A stretch of DNA of 64,000 nucleotides from Sideroxyarcus sp. (GCA_030652215.1 JAUSBC010000017.1:1-64000), one strand, 5' to 3'. Positions 25,741-34,658 are shown, numbered from the stretch's first letter. Notes: generated by a model not told the origin, from the letters alone. Numbers and translations are program-made.

Positions 25741-26481
25741 TTACATCTGCCGAAACAAATGCGCATAGCTGCGGCTCACCGCGACTTTCTCCGGCCTGTC
25801 GCGCAGGGTAAGCGTCACCTTGCCAAGCAAGTCGTGGTGCGCGGAGACGACCTGTTTCGCGTTGACTATCGTGCCGCGATGCACCTGCCAGAACTGTTCT
25901 GCATCGAGCTGTTCGATCAGTTCCTTGAGCGGTGTACGCAGCAGCAACTCCGCATCGCGCGTCAGCACGGTGGTGTATTTGTCTGCGGACTGGAAATAGC
26001 ACACCTCTTCCACCGCCACCATGCGCACCGACTGCCCGACCTGGATGCGCAGCCAGTGCAGCGGCTCCGGCCTGGCGGGCGTCGCAAGCAGTTGCTGCAG
26101 GCGCGCCAGCAGCGCGTCCGGCGCGAACATGCTGCGCTGCTTCAGGCGTTCGACACAGCGCTCCAGACGCTCGTCGGAAACCGGCTTGAGCAGGTAATCC
26201 ACCGCCGCCTGCTCGAAGGCCTGCACCGCATGGTCGTCGAACGCGGTGACGAACACCAGACGGCAATCGGCTGCCGCCGCCCGCGCCGCATCCAACCCGC
26301 TCTGCCCCGGCATGCGGATGTCGAGAAAAGCGATATCGGGTTTGAGTTCCTGCAGCGCCTGCGCGGCCGCCATGCCGTCGTGCAGCACGGCTGCAATCTG
26401 CAATTCGGGCCACAACTGCGCCAGGCGGCGGCGCAGGTCTTCTGCTAGATGCTGTTCGTCGTCGGCGATGATGGCTTTCAT
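25741..26481 (-). CDS. LytTR-family response regulator
   Basis: The 246-residue protein has an N-terminal receiver domain (IIADDEQ acidic pair; phosphoacceptor Asp in IAFLDIRMPG near 53; Lys in LLKPVS near 99) and a C-terminal LytTR DNA-binding domain at about 140-243 (VEEVCYFQSADKYTTVLT, WQVHRGTIVNAKQV). This is the AlgR/LytR type. The gene lies 154 bases downstream of a LytS-type kinase, with a repeat doublet between them. It probably controls surface or stress genes; targets are unknown. Confidence 0.92.
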   Translation of the reverse strand: MKAIIADDEQHLAEDLRRRLAQLWPELQIAAVLHDGMAAAQALQELKPDIAFLDIRMPGQSGLDAARAAAADCRLVFVTAFDDHAVQAFEQAAVDYLLKPVSDERLERCVERLKQRSMFAPDALLARLQQLLATPARPEPLHWLRIQVGQSVRMVAVEEVCYFQSADKYTTVLTRDAELLLRTPLKELIEQLDAEQFWQVHRGTIVNAKQVVSAHHDLLGKVTLTLRDRPEKVAVSRSYAHLFRQM

Positions 26482-26488
26482 ACTGCCT

Positions 26489-26616
26489 CGTCATTCCGGC
26501 GAAGACCGGAATCCAGTTGAATTGAGTAATTCTTGCGCAGCAAGGCAAGTTCGTTGTTTTGTCCTCTACACGGTTTGTGTTTTATTGCTGGATTCCGGCC
26601 TTCGCCGGAATGACGG
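26489..26616. repeat. REP doublet (GTCATTCCGGCG family)
   Basis: Two copies of a 28-base imperfect palindrome (CGTCATTCCGGCG...CCGGAATCCAG) lie in opposite orientation at 26489-26516 and 26588-26616, with about 70 bases between. The same doublet design is at 32893-33019. It lies between the kinase and regulator genes. Confidence 0.85.
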
Positions 26617-26635
26617 ATTTGCGTTTTTCTGAAGT

Positions 26636-27613
26636 TCATTTCGGCAACTCCAACGTCGCGGCCACCCCGCCCCCGGCCTTGTTCTCCAGCTTCAGCCTGC
26701 CCTTGGCGCCGAACAGCGCCGCCAGCCGCGCGCGCACGTTCGTCAAACCGGCGCCGCCGCCCTCGTCGCCGATCAGGCCGACACCGCTGTCGCTCACCTC
26801 GATGCGCAGCGTCGAAGCGTCAAGGGTCGCGCGGATGCCGATCTCGCCTCCGCCCAGTTTCGGCTCTATGCCGTGGCGCACTGCGTTCTCCACCAGCGGC
26901 TGTAGCAGCATCGGCGGGAAGACCGACTGCCGGGCATCTTCGGGCACGTCGATGCGCCAGCGCAGGCGCTCGCCGAAGCGGATTTTCAATATCTGCAAAT
27001 AGTTTTCGAGCATATCCAGCTCATCGCCCAGGTTTGCGTTGCTGCTGCGCGCGCGTACCAGCGCAATGCGCAGCCAGTCGTTCAGGCGCTCCAGCAGTTT
27101 TTTGGCCAGGCGAGGATCGCTGTCGATCAGGCTGCCGACGTTGGCCAGCGTGTTGAACAGAAAATGCGGCTCGATCTGCGCCTGCAGCATTTTCAGGTTG
27201 GCTTCGATTTCGCGCTTTTCGCTTTCGCCCTTGATGAGTTCGCGCTGCGACGCTTCCATCTCGATGCGCTCGTACAACAGGAATGTGATCACGCCAATCA
27301 GCCCGAAAAACAAGCCCATCGCCATCACCCGCAGGACATAGCCCTCGCCCCAGCCTCCCACCCCGGTGATGGCAAAGCCCAGCGTCAGGCCCAGGGCCAC
27401 GCTGGCCGGCAGGGTGATACTGAGCATCGCCACGCGCGGGACCGGACTCTTCACGAAGTGGGCAAGCCCCACATTGATGGTCATCACCGAGAAGCCGATG
27501 CATTGCGAAAACACGAATTGGTGCCAGAACGGCGTCATGAACAGGTTCAGCACCGCAGCAATGGCCGTATTGAAAGCAAACGTGGCGATCAGGTAGTACA
27601 GTACTTTTTTCAT
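26636..27613 (-). CDS. LytS/AlgZ-type sensor histidine kinase
   Basis: Start is set at ATG 27613 (MKKVLYYLIATF), where the first membrane segment begins; the longer track start at 27655 has an AAGG upstream and cannot be excluded. About four membrane segments cover residues 5-130. The His_kinase domain has the phosphoacceptor in QAQIEPHFLFNTLANVGSL, then the ATPase domain with LVENAVRHGIEP (N box) and VSDSGVGL and GGGAGLTNVRARL (G boxes). It has no extracytoplasmic sensor domain of note. It would phosphorylate the LytTR regulator encoded next to it. Confidence 0.9.
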   Translation of the reverse strand: MKKVLYYLIATFAFNTAIAAVLNLFMTPFWHQFVFSQCIGFSVMTINVGLAHFVKSPVPRVAMLSITLPASVALGLTLGFAITGVGGWGEGYVLRVMAMGLFFGLIGVITFLLYERIEMEASQRELIKGESEKREIEANLKMLQAQIEPHFLFNTLANVGSLIDSDPRLAKKLLERLNDWLRIALVRARSSNANLGDELDMLENYLQILKIRFGERLRWRIDVPEDARQSVFPPMLLQPLVENAVRHGIEPKLGGGEIGIRATLDASTLRIEVSDSGVGLIGDEGGGAGLTNVRARLAALFGAKGRLKLENKAGGGVAATLELPK

Positions 27614-27678
27614 CAGGCGATTATCCGTGCATGTGTGCGGCCGGGCAATCATCAACCTTGCCGCGCGAGACGATTCGG

Positions 27679-28686
27679 TCAGTGCTGCGCGCGCACACTG
27701 CCTACCACCGCCCGTACTGCTTCGACAACAATATCCGGCCGCTCGAACTGGATGTAATGCCCCGCATCCGCGACCAGTTGATGCCGGCTGTCCGACGACC
27801 AGGATGCTTCCTCATCATGCAGTGCTTTCCAGACTTCCTTGTACTGCCGGCCTTGTTCGGCCGTCAATTTGAGCGCGGCAAGCGCCTCGTCCGGCAGCGG
27901 AAGCATCGAGGTCAACACGAATACCGGACGGTTGCCGAGCTGCCTGATGGTTCCTGCTTCCGCGAGCGTCAAGTCCACCGACTCCATTTCCTTGAGCATG
28001 GCGCCCAACGAGGTCGGGGCATAGGCAGCCATGGCCTGCACTGCGCGGGGTGGCTGGCGAGGTGCACCCTGGGATGCCATCGGCGTCGCACGAACCGCGC
28101 CGGCCCAGGCAAGTGCGACACCCGCCTTGATCATCGGAAGCATGCTGGACGGCGAATACGTCGTCACCGCATTGAAGCGCTGCACCTGATCGGGGTGGGA
28201 GGCGTCCACGAACACCAGTCCCGCCACCTCCGGCCCGTAGTATTTCGTGTAGGTCATGATGTAGGGGCCGCCCAGCGAATGGCCCGCCAGAACGTACGGC
28301 GGCCGTTCGCCCGCCTTGGCCAGTACGGCATGCAAATCTTCCGCGATGGTCTTCGCATTCTGCGGGCCGTCACTCGGATCGCTCCACATGATTCCGGCAC
28401 GGCTGTATGCGCATGCGCGCGTCGTTTTGGCGACTTCATCGTGAACTGCGGACCAGCTCAATGATCCGTTCATATCCAGCCCCGCTTCGAAAACGACCGT
28501 GGGCGAACCGCTACCCCGGCAATCCAGTTGCATGCGCCGTCCGCCGATGTCCACCAGCTTGCCTTGCGGCGGGAATTCGCGCGCGGCGCGGCTCCTGCCC
28601 ATCGTCTCGTAAACAACGCCAACGGCAGTTACCAGCAGGATGAGCGCAACGATTGTCGCGCCGCTATATATGAGCCATTTCTTCAT
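27679..28686 (-). CDS. Membrane-anchored alpha/beta hydrolase
   Basis: The 335-residue protein has an uncleaved-looking N-terminal membrane segment (LIYSGATIVALILLVTAVGVVY), then an alpha/beta-hydrolase domain. The nucleophile is in VLAGHSLGGPYIM, an acid is in VFVDASHPDQ or a later strand, and the His is in VADAGHYIQFERPD near the C-terminus. The oxyanion strand TVVFEAGLDMNGS is visible. Substrate is unknown; lipase/esterase-like activity at the outer face of the inner membrane is inferred. It ends 24 bases before the longer kinase start. Confidence 0.85.
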   Translation of the reverse strand: MKKWLIYSGATIVALILLVTAVGVVYETMGRSRAAREFPPQGKLVDIGGRRMQLDCRGSGSPTVVFEAGLDMNGSLSWSAVHDEVAKTTRACAYSRAGIMWSDPSDGPQNAKTIAEDLHAVLAKAGERPPYVLAGHSLGGPYIMTYTKYYGPEVAGLVFVDASHPDQVQRFNAVTTYSPSSMLPMIKAGVALAWAGAVRATPMASQGAPRQPPRAVQAMAAYAPTSLGAMLKEMESVDLTLAEAGTIRQLGNRPVFVLTSMLPLPDEALAALKLTAEQGRQYKEVWKALHDEEASWSSDSRHQLVADAGHYIQFERPDIVVEAVRAVVGSVRAQH

Positions 28687-28717
28687 GATTCGCGCCGTCC
28701 TGTGATTTTCTTAACGC

Positions 28718-29404
28718 TCATTGCGCGACCATTGCGCGGCCAGCGAACCAATTCACGCCGCTCGGCATCGCCTTGGGGAATTGCAGAATCGCGTAGCCCG
28801 AACCTCTGCCGTTGCCGGTTCCCGATACCGCGTGGCTCCAGTATCCGCTTATCCGTCCCTGAGTCGGATCAACCGAATCCACCGCAAAGTTGAATGTCGC
28901 GCTCATGGTGCCCACCACCATCCAACTGCAAAAGCGCGGTTCAAATTCGAGGGAGATTTCATCCGCAGAGCGAACCGTCAGCGTGGCTGGCGTAGCCGCA
29001 CAGTACACCGGCGTCCAGATAAAGGTGAGCGGCATATCGGCCTTCACACTGAGTTGATCGGACTGTTTGCCCTCCGCGATCTCGCTGAAAACAATGCTGT
29101 CAGCACACCCGTTGCCCGGCAGGATTCCACCAAGCACAAACTGGCAAATTCCGACGCTTTCGCAAGCGCGCGTGTTCGGGTCCGAATCGCAGATAGTCAC
29201 TTTCTCGCCCGCATTCGCCTGCATGAGCTGCCGGAAGCCGGATAGCATCTGCGCGGCGGAAAGTTTCTGTCCGGCCTTGTCGCAATCCCCCGCGCTACAC
29301 ACACGAACTTCCTTCACGGCGCTTTGCTGCGGCAGGGCGGCACAACCCGAAAACAGGAATACCGCTGCCGCTGCAAGCCATAACGACCGACGATGCATAT
29401 TCAT
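28718..29404 (-). CDS. Lipoprotein of unknown function
   Basis: The start is ATG 29404 (MNMHRRSLWLAAAA), with AAGGGAGA upstream; the track start at 29452 is less likely. The 228-residue product has a lipoprotein signal with lipobox FSGC. The mature protein has seven or more cysteines, several in close pairs (RVCSAGDC, ICDSD, ACESVGICQF, NGCAD), which suggests disulfides. The C-terminal half has beta-rich glycine segments (SGTGNGRGSGYAILQF). No family was recognised. It lies 32 bases upstream of the hydrolase, in the same direction. Confidence 0.65.
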   Translation of the reverse strand: MNMHRRSLWLAAAAVFLFSGCAALPQQSAVKEVRVCSAGDCDKAGQKLSAAQMLSGFRQLMQANAGEKVTICDSDPNTRACESVGICQFVLGGILPGNGCADSIVFSEIAEGKQSDQLSVKADMPLTFIWTPVYCAATPATLTVRSADEISLEFEPRFCSWMVVGTMSATFNFAVDSVDPTQGRISGYWSHAVSGTGNGRGSGYAILQFPKAMPSGVNWFAGRAMVAQ

Positions 29405-29546
29405 GAGTATTCTCCCTTCACTTCTGGTTTGGCGATCAGTGCGCCTACGCAATCGGACACACTATAGGCAGGCCGCCCCGAACAGGGGAGCGGAAAGCGA
29501 TGAAGCGCTGGAAATACGGAGCGAGCTGTATGGAATCGCCTGGTGA

Positions 29547-30746
29547 TTACGGCAGTGCGATCTTCACGCCCACCGTCAGGCTGCGCGTGAACAGCGCGGA
29601 AAACTCCTGTCGCGCATTACCAACCGGCAGCGCGGCCAAACCGAAGATGCCGAGGTGCGGGGTCAGCGAGGCTTCGCCGTAGGCGGCCAGTTCGTTGCCG
29701 TTATCCGTGAGGTTGCGCGTGTACATCAGCCGCCAGTAGCCCGTGTCGCTCGTCATGTTGGTCTGCAATACCAGATGCAGGTAATCGCGCCCCAGCAAAC
29801 GCGGCATCAAACCCAGCGCCAGGCCCGGCATGGCGGAGGCGCGCTGGAAATAGGCATCTTTCTGCGCCGCACTGTAGCCGTGGCCATCGTGCAGATACTC
29901 GGCGGAAAGCGCTCTGCCGCTCTCGAAGGTGTAGGTCGCACCTGCCAACGCCGTCGAGCGACGCGATGAGGGCAACTGCACGGTGAACGGCTGCGCGGCA
30001 TCGGCGTCGGATTGCAGGGCGAAGGGACGCGCGGACGAGCCGAACTCGCCGTACAGCATCAACTCGTCGCTCATGGTCATTTGACCGTGCGCGCCATAAA
30101 AATCGGGCAGGTGCGGCACTTGAACCGCGACCAGTCCGTATGCCCAGTCGCCGCTACGCCGGTCGAACTTCGCCAGCCAGGTGTTGCGCCACATGTCGGG
30201 CTGCATCGCACCGTAACCGGAACGGACAACGCGCACCAGGTTGACGCTGTTCTGCATGTCCGGCGTCCATGACAATTTCAGCGCATCCATGCCGACCAGT
30301 TCGCGCAACGGGTCGGTGCGTCCGTTATCAAAATAGAACGGACTGGACGGCGAACGGAATTGCGCCGCGCCCCAGTTCAGCACCTCGCGCCCGGCGGCGA
30401 CGTTCCAGTCTTCGGCAGCCCGCACGCGCACCTGCCACAGGCTGACATAGCCCTCGTTGCGCTGCTGCGTGCCGAAAGCATTGCGGGTCTCGCGCAGCAA
30501 GCCGATGGGTCGCGCGGTAATGCGCACCGTCTCGTTCTCCGCCTTGAAGTTGAGCCGCAGCTCGGCGCTGTCTGTGCGCTGCGCCAATCCCGCGACCTGA
30601 TTGCCGGGATTAAGCACGCTGTCTTCGTGCAGACGCATGCTGTTCGCATAGCCGTAGAGTGCACCGTCCCAGGAAGTGCGCCACGCCGACTCGTCTGCCG
30701 CCGCAACCGGCGCAACGAGGCACAAGCCAAGAATGGCAAGTCTCAC
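29547..30746 (-). CDS. Outer-membrane beta-barrel protein of the ABC export module
   Basis: The 399-residue protein has a short signal peptide (MRLAILGLCLVAPVAAA) and then many amphipathic strands with aromatic girdle residues (WRTSWDGALYGYANS, VSLWQVRVRAAEDWN, YLHLVLQTNMTSDTGYWRLMY). The C-terminus FTRSLTVGVKIALP fits a barrel-type outer-membrane protein, although it does not end in Phe. It resembles DUF1302-like porin-type proteins. Its start overlaps the stop of the LolA-like gene by four bases, so translation is coupled. It probably forms the outer-membrane part of this module. Confidence 0.72.
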   Translation of the reverse strand: MRLAILGLCLVAPVAAADESAWRTSWDGALYGYANSMRLHEDSVLNPGNQVAGLAQRTDSAELRLNFKAENETVRITARPIGLLRETRNAFGTQQRNEGYVSLWQVRVRAAEDWNVAAGREVLNWGAAQFRSPSSPFYFDNGRTDPLRELVGMDALKLSWTPDMQNSVNLVRVVRSGYGAMQPDMWRNTWLAKFDRRSGDWAYGLVAVQVPHLPDFYGAHGQMTMSDELMLYGEFGSSARPFALQSDADAAQPFTVQLPSSRRSTALAGATYTFESGRALSAEYLHDGHGYSAAQKDAYFQRASAMPGLALGLMPRLLGRDYLHLVLQTNMTSDTGYWRLMYTRNLTDNGNELAAYGEASLTPHLGIFGLAALPVGNARQEFSALFTRSLTVGVKIALP

Positions 30747-31474
30747 TGCATCTGCCCCAGATCGAACTCGGATGCCGATATCTTCTTCACCTTCACGGTG
30801 CCGAATTCCATCGTGGTTTCAGCGTCTATCAGTGCATCGCGGATGGTCATTTTGCTCACGAACGGCACGCGCTTGCCTTCGTGTTCGATGGCATTGTTGT
30901 AGTCCATGCGCGCCGTCTTCAGCAGCTTGCCGCTCACCGAATAGAACTCTGCCTTGACGCCGACCCCGCGCGCGATGGACACCCAGTAGCGGATTCGGTC
31001 GTAGGTGGTGCGTTTGTGTTTGGCACTCAGCTCCAGTACATGGCAGGGCTCGCCGTCGATGCTCTCGGTTCCGGCCAGTTGCGCGTCGTAGTCGCCCGCA
31101 TAGTTGGTCGCCGCGATGTCGCCGTTGGAAGCCTGGCCGCTCATGCGCTGGCGCGGCGAGATGGGAATGGGTTTCGACAGGCCGGGGCGCGTCAGCCACA
31201 TGTTGCGCCCCACCTGCAATATCTTGGCGCCTTTGAAACGCACCGGCTCCACCGTCTCGGCCACGCTGGAATCGTCCACCGCCTTGACCAGCAAACGCTG
31301 CACTTCGTCCGTACGCTCGCCGTCGCGCGACAGCACTTTGATCTCCCACACAATGCCCGGCAGTCCGCCACCGCGCGCCTGGTCGGAGTCCTTGAGGATA
31401 GTGTGGGCATCGGGGGCGGCAAAGGCAGCCGCGCTCCACAACAGCATCAATAGTGATTTGGGTAGCGTGTTCAT
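30743..31474 (-). CDS. LolA-like outer-membrane lipoprotein-sorting protein
   Basis: The start is ATG 31474 (MNTLPKSLLML) with TGAGGAAAAC just upstream; the longer track ORF runs into a repeat. The 243-residue product has a signal peptide ending AAFAAP, then a beta-rich body with RPGLSKPIPISPRQRMSGQ and DAQLAGTESIDGEPCHVLEL, typical of the LolA-like family called outer-membrane lipoprotein-sorting proteins next to exporters. It is distinct from the housekeeping lolA at 39.4-40.0 kb. It sits between an ABC permease and a barrel, and would shuttle a lipid-like substrate across the periplasm. Confidence 0.8.
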   Translation of the reverse strand: MNTLPKSLLMLLWSAAAFAAPDAHTILKDSDQARGGGLPGIVWEIKVLSRDGERTDEVQRLLVKAVDDSSVAETVEPVRFKGAKILQVGRNMWLTRPGLSKPIPISPRQRMSGQASNGDIAATNYAGDYDAQLAGTESIDGEPCHVLELSAKHKRTTYDRIRYWVSIARGVGVKAEFYSVSGKLLKTARMDYNNAIEHEGKRVPFVSKMTIRDALIDAETTMEFGTVKVKKISASEFDLGQMQ

Positions 31475-31500
31475 GTTTTCCTCAAAATGCATATCTTCTT

Positions 31501-31583
31501 TGTAGGGTGGGCAGGTGTTTTGTGCCCACGCGTTCACCATTTACCGCTAACCGCGTGGGCACAGAAGCGTGCCCACCCTACAC
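31501..31583. repeat. Palindromic element (TGTAGGGTGGGCA family)
   Basis: Arms 31501-31532 and 31552-31582 are imperfectly complementary, with GTGGGCAC cores and terminal TGTAGGGTGGGC/GCCCACCCTACA. A relative is at 51752-51830. It lies between the ABC permease and LolA-like genes, so it may act as an attenuator within the operon. Confidence 0.8.
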
Positions 31584-31612
31584 CTACAGCCGCCGGGACG
31601 TCGGCGCTCCCG

Positions 31613-32875
31613 TCAAACATGTCCCAACGCATCAATAATATCCTTCTGCGCCGCGCGCTTTGCCGGCATGTAGGCCGCCAGCGTACCCACCACGCCCATC
31701 AGGATAAAGGTGAAAATAGTGCGCCCCACATCCAGATCGACGAGCAACGGCACCGGGCTAACACTGTTTGGCGGGACATAGGTGATGTTGGCCACATTGA
31801 CGCCCCAGCGTACCAGAAACGAAATCACCAGCCCGGTGACGCAGCCGATGAGCGTGAGCAGCATCGATTCCATGGTGAACAGCCGTATCACGCCGCTGCG
31901 CTTGAGACCGATGGCGCGCAGCGTGCCGATCTCGCGGGTGCGTTCGATCACGGTCATGCCCATGGAATTGGCCACGCTCATCACCACCACGGTCAGCACG
32001 ATGGAGAAAATAAAGCCGAAGATCATGTCAAACATGCCGTGTACCTGATTGTAGAAATCGGAGAGTTCCTGCCAGGTCATGATCTCCACGTCGAATCCGG
32101 CCGCTTTCAGTTTGGCCTGCAAGCGGTCGCGCATCGGCTCAGTCTGGCTCGTGGCATCCAGCAGAATGGTCAGCCGCTGCGCGCGTCCTTCCGCGTCGAG
32201 CAGGGTGCGCGCCAGCGCCAGCGACACGAAGGCAAATTTGTCGTTGCTGCCCGCATTGCCGGTATTGAAGGACTTGGCCAGCGTGACGTCGGCAGCATTG
32301 GCCTGACCGGAGAGCGTATTCACCAGCACCTGCGCCTGCTCGCCTTCCTTGAGATGCAACATCTCGACCAGCCCGTCACTCAGGCTCACTACTTCGGGAC
32401 GGTCGTTATCCAATCGCATGCGCATGCTGTCGAACATGCCGCTCTTGCGCTCGTTCTCCGTCAGCGAACCCTCGCGCAACTTCGTGACCGCATCCGGCTC
32501 GATGCCCTCGGCGATGAAAATGGTGCTGGCGCGGCCGTTGCTCACCAGCCCGCTCATGCCCAGGCGCGGTGCAACCAGTTTGACGTGCTCCTCGGCGGCA
32601 ATCAGTTTGCTGATATCGGCAACCTCTTTGGCCGTGAGCAGGTAGCGCTCCGGATCAAGCTTGCCTTCCATGCGCATGCCTTTTTTGTACAGCGTCAGAT
32701 GGCCCAGCATCTCGCCGTGGATGGACTGGCGACCGAGACCGTCATAGACGTTGTGCGTGTATCCCGCGAACAGCGCGATGGCGGAGAAACCAAAAGCAAT
32801 GGCGAGCAGCGTCACCAGCGAACGGTGGCGGTTGCGCAGCAGGCCGCGCAGGGCGAGTTTGATCATGTTTTTCAT
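31613..32875 (-). CDS. ABC transporter permease of the FtsX/MacB/LolC type
   Basis: The 420-residue protein has one N-terminal membrane segment (LVTLLAIAFGFSAIALFAGY), a periplasmic domain of about 230 residues, and three C-terminal membrane segments containing the FtsX motif (VVVMSVANSMGMTVIERTREIGTLRAIGLKRSGV, in part). This is the type VII ABC fold used by LolC/E and MacB to extract substrate from the inner membrane. It pairs with the ATPase encoded 154 bases upstream; a REP doublet lies between them. The substrate is probably a lipoprotein or lipid, inferred from the LolA-like partner. Confidence 0.9.
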   Translation of the reverse strand: MKNMIKLALRGLLRNRHRSLVTLLAIAFGFSAIALFAGYTHNVYDGLGRQSIHGEMLGHLTLYKKGMRMEGKLDPERYLLTAKEVADISKLIAAEEHVKLVAPRLGMSGLVSNGRASTIFIAEGIEPDAVTKLREGSLTENERKSGMFDSMRMRLDNDRPEVVSLSDGLVEMLHLKEGEQAQVLVNTLSGQANAADVTLAKSFNTGNAGSNDKFAFVSLALARTLLDAEGRAQRLTILLDATSQTEPMRDRLQAKLKAAGFDVEIMTWQELSDFYNQVHGMFDMIFGFIFSIVLTVVVMSVANSMGMTVIERTREIGTLRAIGLKRSGVIRLFTMESMLLTLIGCVTGLVISFLVRWGVNVANITYVPPNSVSPVPLLVDLDVGRTIFTFILMGVVGTLAAYMPAKRAAQKDIIDALGHV

Positions 32876-32892
32876 ACTGTCACCTCGCTTTT

Positions 32893-33019
32893 CGTCATTC
32901 CGGCGCAGGCCGGAATCCAGTCAGTCAAATAATTCCCCGCGAAGCGGGACTGCATTATGGTTTTGTCCGCTGCGCGGGATATGCTTTTTGCTGGATTCCG
33001 GCCTCCGCCGGAATGACGG
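32893..33019. repeat. REP doublet (GTCATTCCGGCG family)
   Basis: Two opposed copies of the 28-base palindrome lie at 32893-32920 and 32991-33019. The space between holds a smaller CCCCGCGAAGCGGGA hairpin. The element separates the ABC ATPase gene from its permease gene. Confidence 0.85.
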
Positions 33020-33029
33020 TTCATATTTT

Positions 33030-33737
33030 TCATACCATCACCTCATCACTCACAATATTGCCGTCGCGCAACAATATCTTCCTGTCCACATGATCCAGCA
33101 GCCTCTGATCATGCGTGGTGAACACGAACGTCACCTTGCGCGCGCGATTCATCTCACGCATCAACTCCACCACCATGCGGCTGTTCTCGGAATCCAGATT
33201 CGCCGTCGGTTCGTCGGCGATCACCAGCATGGGGTTCACCACCAGCGCCCGGGCAATCGCCACGCGCTGGCGCTGACCGCCGGAAAGTTTGTCCGGCAAC
33301 GAGCCCTTGAACCGCTCCAGCCCCACATCCACCAACGCCGCAGCAGCGCGTTCTTTTGCCTCATGTTCCGCCACGCCCTGAATCTGCAACGGCAGCATCA
33401 CGTTCTCCAGCGCTGACAGCACCGGCACCAGATTGAAGTTCTGGAACACAAAGCCGAGTTTCTGGCTTCGGAATTCGGTGAGCGCCTCGTCGTCCTGCAC
33501 GCGCGTGTCCTGCTCGTAGAAATGAACTTCACCCGATGTGGGCGAATCGATGAGTCCGATGATATTCATCAGCGTGGACTTGCCGCTACCGGACGGCCCC
33601 CAAACGGCCAAAAACTCGCCCGCATGGATGTCCAGCGAAATGCTGTTCAGCGCGTCGATGGTGGTCTCGCCCAGCAGGAAACGGCGCTTGATATTGCGCA
33701 GCTTCAGGATGGGCGGATGACTGGTGTTATCGCTCAT
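33030..33737 (-). CDS. ABC transporter ATP-binding protein (LolD/MacB type)
   Basis: The 235-residue protein has all ABC motifs: Walker A in GPSGSGKSTLMN near residue 46, Q-loop in FVFQNFNLVP, signature LSGGQRQRVAIARAL near 145, Walker B in MLVIADEPTANLD and the switch His in FVFTTHDQ. The sequence after the Q-loop is typical of the MacB/LolD subfamily, which drives mechanotransmission permeases. It lies 10 bases downstream of the DUF2141 gene and upstream of the permease, with which it would form the inner-membrane transporter. Confidence 0.95.
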   Translation of the reverse strand: MSDNTSHPPILKLRNIKRRFLLGETTIDALNSISLDIHAGEFLAVWGPSGSGKSTLMNIIGLIDSPTSGEVHFYEQDTRVQDDEALTEFRSQKLGFVFQNFNLVPVLSALENVMLPLQIQGVAEHEAKERAAAALVDVGLERFKGSLPDKLSGGQRQRVAIARALVVNPMLVIADEPTANLDSENSRMVVELMREMNRARKVTFVFTTHDQRLLDHVDRKILLRDGNIVSDEVMV

Positions 33738-33746
33738 GGTCTTACC

Positions 33747-34166
33747 TCAATGTAACTGGATGGATTTAGTGGCGGCATTTTCGCCGATATCGAAGGCGGC
33801 TTCAGCAAAATCTGGCGGGCCAAACATGCCGCGCGCATTGTTGGAGAAACCGTAAATCTCTTTGGGCACCCCCAGAAGGTTCTTGTCCTGTTTGCCGTTC
33901 TTGTTGTGGTCGACATAGACCGCCACAGCATATTTGCCGGAAGGCAGGTCGGGAATGAGCACAGTCAGCCGGTCGCCCGTTGCCTCGTTAACAATTCCCC
34001 TGAAAAATTTGTCGTCGGAGGGAAACTGCTCCGGCGCCTTGGCGGAATAGACGGCGACGCGTATCTGGTTTCCCGCCATGCCCTTTCCTTCAAGCTCCAG
34101 CTTCAGCTCCCCTGCCTGGGCGGCGAAGGGCAACAACAGTGCTGCGATAAACAGGGGGTATCTCAT
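33747..34166 (-). CDS. DUF2141-type secreted protein
   Basis: The start is ATG 34166 (MRYPLFIAALLLPFAAQAG), where a signal peptide begins; the track start at 34286 is not supported. The 139-residue product has DUF2141 features: an immunoglobulin-like body with IRVAVYSAKAPEQFP, GKYAVAVYVDHNKNGKQDKN and GVPKEIYGFSNNARG. The D-H-N-K-N-G-K-Q-D stretch resembles a Ca-binding loop. It heads the ABC/LolA-like/barrel operon, and a role in surface or lipid transport is inferred only from this. Confidence 0.8.
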   Translation of the reverse strand: MRYPLFIAALLLPFAAQAGELKLELEGKGMAGNQIRVAVYSAKAPEQFPSDDKFFRGIVNEATGDRLTVLIPDLPSGKYAVAVYVDHNKNGKQDKNLLGVPKEIYGFSNNARGMFGPPDFAEAAFDIGENAATKSIQLH

Positions 34167-34373
34167 GTTGCGTCCCGATTTGATGACGGGGTGCACTTTA
34201 AACATGCGGGATGGCAATGGGTAGCGTATTGCGACGAAATGCGGGAATCGGGGAGTGAAAGTGGAATTGGGGATGCGGGATACCAAACGAGCAACAGCTA
34301 TTGGCCGGTAACGTCCATAAGCTCATTTAATAAATCGAAACTCTAGCTCACTGAACTGATTGCTCAGAACCGC

Positions 34374-34658
34374 TCACCAAGCTTTCGGCAACTTGCGGCG
34401 CGTATGAAAAACTCGCAGCACATGAAGTTCATCACCCACTACGCGATATGGTACGACGAAGGAATATTGATCAATTACCAATTCACGCGTACCCGGAACT
34501 CTGCCGGGCCGACCAGAGGACGGAAAATCACACAGGGCATCAACTTTTGCTTTGATGTGCACGAACATTTCAGCAGCAGCCATCAAGTTCTCTTGCGCTA
34601 TGTACTCCGCCTCTGCATCCAAATTTCTGATTGCTTTTTGCAGCCACCTAACCCGCAT
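34374..34658 (-). CDS. ParE/RelE-family toxin
   Basis: The start is ATG 34658 (MRVRWLQKAIRNL), which overlaps the antitoxin end by 11 bases; the longer track ORF reads over the antitoxin. The 94-residue product has the RelE/ParE fold order: helix pair (AIRNLDAEAEYIAQEN), strand GRPGRVPGTRELVI, and end strands YSFVVPYRVVGDELHVLRVFHTRRKLP. The V-P-Y-R-V and V-F-H-T-R-R motifs are typical of ParE. Its target could be gyrase (ParE) or ribosome-bound mRNA (RelE). Confidence 0.87.
   Translation of the reverse strand: MRVRWLQKAIRNLDAEAEYIAQENLMAAAEMFVHIKAKVDALCDFPSSGRPGRVPGTRELVIDQYSFVVPYRVVGDELHVLRVFHTRRKLPKAW

Noticed and set aside
31487-32932. 481-residue plus-strand ORF opposite the ABC permease
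   Set aside because: Glutamine/histidine-rich shadow that runs through two repeat elements.
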